This document shows positions 61,258 through 64,000 of a DNA stretch of 64,000 nucleotides, one piece after another. The translations under genes were made by a program, and so were the position numbers. Position 1 is the stretch's first letter. Every line of letters starts with the position of its first letter. A model generated the notes under the pieces. That model worked only from the letters and a program-made list of their open reading frames with translations. It searched no databases and was not told the origin of the DNA. The stretch is from Dongia deserti. GTDB taxonomy: Bacteria > Pseudomonadota > Alphaproteobacteria > Dongiales > Dongiaceae. Location: contig NZ_QORW01000025.1 of NCBI RefSeq assembly GCF_003574735.1, forward strand, positions 1 through 64,000. Direction: 5' to 3'.

Positions 61258-64000
61258 CTAGGCGACTTCCTGCTTGTGCTCCGCGCTCGGCAGGGCTGCC
61301 GGCTTCTGTGCCGCCAGCTGGCGGTCGCGCTCGGCCGCCTCTGCCTTGATGCGGTTCATGACCGAGCCGGTGCCGGCCGGGATCAGGCGGCCGACGATCA
61401 CGTTCTCCTTGAGTCCGATCAGCGAGTCGATCCGGCCGGAAACCGCGGCCTCGGTCAACACGCGCGTCGTCTCCTGGAACGAAGCCGCCGAGATGAATGA
61501 CCGTGTCTGCAGGCTGGCCTTGGTGATGCCGAGCAGCACCGGGGAGCCCTTGGCCAGACGGCCGCCTTCCTTCAACGCCTTGGCGTTCTCCTCCTCGAAC
61601 TCGGAGCGATCGACCTGCTCGCCCGCGAGGAAGGTGGTGTCGCCCGGATCGAAGATCTCGATCTTCTGCAGCATCTGGCGAACGATCACCTCGATGTGCT
61701 TGTCGTTGATCTTCACGCCCTGCAACCGGTAGACCTCCTGGATCTCGTTAATGAGATAGGTGGCGAGCGCCTCCACACCCATCACGTTCAGGATGTCGTG
61801 CGGCACCGGGCTGCCGTCCATCAGCAGATCGCCCTTCTGGACATAGTCGCCCTCCTGCACGGAGATGTGCTTGCCCTTCGGGATCAGGTACTCGCGCGGC
61901 TCCTCCGAGGCATCCTCCGGCACGACTACGATGCGACGCTTGGTCTTGTAGTCCTTGCCGAACTCGATACGGCCCGGGATCTCGCTGATGATCGCGAAAT
62001 CCTTGGGCTTGCGCGCCTCGAACAGCTCGGCCACGCGCGGCAGACCGCCGGTGATGTCGCGGGTCTTCGTGCCCTCGCGCGGGATGCGCGCCAGCACGTC
62101 GCCCGCCTTCACGTGGGCGCCGTTCTCGACCGACAGGATGGCATCGACCGACATGAAGTAGCGCGCCTCCAACCCGCTCGGCAGGGTGATGACGTTGCCC
62201 TTCTCATCACGCAGCGTGATACGCGGCTTCAGATCGCTGCCGCGCGGCTGCTGCTTCCAGTCAATGACCACGCGGTTCGAGATGCCGGTGGTCTCGTCCA
62301 TCACTTCGCGCATCGACAGGCCTTCGACCAGGTCGATGTAGTTCACGATGCCTTCTCGCTCGGTGATGATCGGCAGGGTGTACGGATCCCACTCCGCCAG
62401 CTTGGAGCCCTTGGTCACCTTGACACCATGATCGGCCAAAAGCCGGGCGCCGTACGGGATTCGGTGACGCGCCCGCTCGCGGCCCTGGTCGTCGTTCAGC
62501 ACGATCTCGCAATTGCGGCCCATCACCACGGGAACGCCCTGGCTGTTGAGCACGACGTTGCGATTGCGCACATCGACCGTGGAGTCGATGGTCGACTCGA
62601 TCGAACTCTGCTCTGCGCCACGCTGCGCAGCGCCACCGATGTGGAACGTGCGCATGGTGAGCTGCGTGCCCGGCTCGCCGATCGACTGGGCGGCGATCAC
62701 GCCGATCGCCTCGCCGATATTGACCGGCGTTCCGCGCGCCAGGTCGCGGCCATAGCACTTGCCGCACACACCGGTCCGCGCCTCGCAGGTCAGGACCGAA
62801 CGGATCTTGACCACGTCGATGCCGGCCCGCTCGATCTCATCGACCAGCGGCTCGTCGATCATGTCGCCGGACTTCACGATAACATCGCCGGAGAGCGGAT
62901 CCTTCACGTCCTCCGCGGCAGTGCGGCCGAGGATGCGATCGCTGAGCGCCGAGATCACCTCGCCGCCCTCGACCACCGCCTTGGCGGTGAGGCCCCTGCT
63001 GGTGCCGCAATCCTCCTCGGTGATGATGGCGTCCTGCGCCACGTCCACCAGGCGGCGGGTCAGGTAGCCCGAGTTCGCCGTCTTCAAGGCGGTATCGGCC
63101 AAGCCCTTGCGGGCGCCGTGGGTCGAGTTGAAATACTCGAGCACGGTCAGGCCTTCCTTGAAGTTGGAGATGATCGGGGTCTCGATGATCTCGCCCGACG
63201 GCTTCGCCATCAGGCCGCGCATGCCCGCCAGCTGCTTGATCTGCGCCGCGGAACCGCGCGCGCCCGAATGGGCCATCATGTAGACCGAGTTGATGCCCAT
63301 GCCGGCGGCGTTCTTCTGCATGACCTTCATCATCTCTTCGGCCACGCGCTCGGTGCAGTTCGACCAGACGTCGACCACCTTGTTGTATTTCTCGCCCTGG
63401 GTGATGAGGCCGTCGAGATACTGCTGCTCGTACTCCTTCACCTTCTCCTGCGCGTCCTTCACCAGGCCGTGCTTGGTCGCCGGGATGATCAGGTCGTCCT
63501 TGCCGAAGGAGATGCCGGCCTTGCAGGCCTGGGCGAAGCCCATGGCCATCATGCGGTCGGCGAAGATCACCGTCTCCTTCTGGCCGCAATGGCGGTAGAC
63601 GAAGTCGATGACGGTCGTGATCTCCTTCTTGGTCAGCAGGCGATTGATCAGGCTGAACGGCACGTTCGGGTGCTTCGGCAGGAGTTCCGACAGCAGCATG
63701 CGGCCCGGCGTGGTGTTGATCACCTTGGTCACGCGCTGGCCACTGTCGTCGTAGTGATCGACGCGTGCCTTGATCTTGGTGTGCAGCGAGACGACCTTGG
63801 CGTCCAGCGCGTGCAGCGCTTCACCGGTATCGGCGAAGGCCATGCCCTCACCCGGCTCACCCTCCGCCTCCATCGACAGGTAGTAGAGGCCGAGCACGAT
63901 GTCCTGCGAGGGCACGATAATCGGCTTGCCGTTGGCGGGCGACAGGATGTTGTTGGTCGACATCATAAGGACGCGCGCCTCGAGCTGGGCTTCCAGCGAC
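61258..64000 (-). CDS. rpoC: DNA-directed RNA polymerase beta' subunit, C-terminal part
   Basis: The C-terminal two thirds of beta', running off the right edge. The visible chain includes [20 protein letters not shown], the zinc-binding '[19 protein letters not shown]' (conserved four-Cys element), the '[30 protein letters not shown]' block (bridge-helix/trigger region) split over the middle, and the end '...[13 protein letters not shown]'. The NADFDGD active site lies beyond the window. A strong terminator follows the stop. Confidence 0.97.
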   Translation of the reverse strand, partial: SLEAQLEARVLMMSTNNILSPANGKPIIVPSQDIVLGLYYLSMEAEGEPGEGMAFADTGEALHALDAKVVSLHTKIKARVDHYDDSGQRVTKVINTTPGRMLLSELLPKHPNVPFSLINRLLTKKEITTVIDFVYRHCGQKETVIFADRMMAMGFAQACKAGISFGKDDLIIPATKHGLVKDAQEKVKEYEQQYLDGLITQGEKYNKVVDVWSNCTERVAEEMMKVMQKNAAGMGINSVYMMAHSGARGSAAQIKQLAGMRGLMAKPSGEIIETPIISNFKEGLTVLEYFNSTHGARKGLADTALKTANSGYLTRRLVDVAQDAIITEEDCGTSRGLTAKAVVEGGEVISALSDRILGRTAAEDVKDPLSGDVIVKSGDMIDEPLVDEIERAGIDVVKIRSVLTCEARTGVCGKCYGRDLARGTPVNIGEAIGVIAAQSIGEPGTQLTMRTFHIGGAAQRGAEQSSIESTIDSTVDVRNRNVVLNSQGVPVVMGRNCEIVLNDDQGRERARHRIPYGARLLADHGVKVTKGSKLAEWDPYTLPIITEREGIVNYIDLVEGLSMREVMDETTGISNRVVIDWKQQPRGSDLKPRITLRDEKGNVITLPSGLEARYFMSVDAILSVENGAHVKAGDVLARIPREGTKTRDITGGLPRVAELFEARKPKDFAIISEIPGRIEFGKDYKTKRRIVVVPEDASEEPREYLIPKGKHISVQEGDYVQKGDLLMDGSPVPHDILNVMGVEALATYLINEIQEVYRLQGVKINDKHIEVIVRQMLQKIEIFDPGDTTFLAGEQVDRSEFEEENAKALKEGGRLAKGSPVLLGITKASLQTRSFISAASFQETTRVLTEAAVSGRIDSLIGLKENVIVGRLIPAGTGSVMNRIKAEAAERDRQLAAQKPAALPSAEHKQEVA

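Overview
The window is dense, GC-rich chromosomal DNA from an alphaproteobacterium, most plausibly of the Hyphomicrobiales or Rhodospirillales type. Indicators are the hpnB-C-D-E squalene/hopanoid genes, a class II DAHP synthase, a ModE-controlled molybdate transporter, a CtrA-type box (TTAA-N7-TTAAC), two-gene sulfotransferase families and the overall codon bias. No phage, integrase, IS element, CRISPR array, tRNA or rRNA was recognised, and no gene-free stretch exceeds about 300 bp apart from a block of two pseudogenes.

Layout. 1-10.8 kb is mostly housekeeping: the N-terminus of an agmatinase-like enzyme, cysS, a glutamyl-tRNA synthetase, nadE, an MFS transporter, a cupin, nicotinate phosphoribosyltransferase and aroF. 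11-14.5 kb holds a tandem pair of small secreted paralogues, then a CHASE2-adenylate cyclase with a periplasmic partner. 14.6-17.6 kb is a complete molybdate system (short ModE converging on modABC) with a palindromic operator in front of modA. 17.8-24.2 kb has RidA, a BON lipoprotein, an ATP-grasp enzyme, an HpcH aldolase, a monooxygenase-like protein, Nudix, glutathione reductase and glutathione S-transferase. 24.3-26.6 kb is a four-gene set for secreted Cys/Met-rich proteins, a BNR-repeat protein and a cytochrome c. 27-31.3 kb is a polyamine-type ABC transporter, followed by dapF, a 2OG oxygenase and an ABC-2 exporter pair. 35.8-38.5 kb has a FecR-domain protein with a Gly/Ser tail and two decayed genes.

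The most unusual locus is 40.2-43.9 kb: a TfuA protein, a YcaO cyclodehydratase/thioamidase-type protein and, just upstream, a 187-residue protein whose C-terminal half is nine perfect tandem copies of the decapeptide SARQCVEPTR. The DNA repeats differ among themselves only at synonymous positions, and the gene is preceded by a consensus CtrA box. This looks like a multicore RiPP precursor with its modification enzymes, with a proline-iminopeptidase-like hydrolase next door. I do not recognise it as a described product.

43.9-48.1 kb is hpnE-hpnD-hpnC-hpnB (squalene synthesis from FPP for hopanoids; no squalene-hopene cyclase in the window). 48-57.3 kb holds an EamA exporter, a TetR regulator, a PAS/kinase-like protein, two methyltransferases, an acyltransferase, a PAS_5 protein and a chemoreceptor with a secreted companion. 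57.5-61 kb is a four-gene overlapping operon joining an arylsulfotransferase-family protein, two membrane proteins and a PAPS-type sulfotransferase. The window ends inside rpoC. Four copies, one partial, of a roughly 100 bp inverted-repeat element lie between genes.
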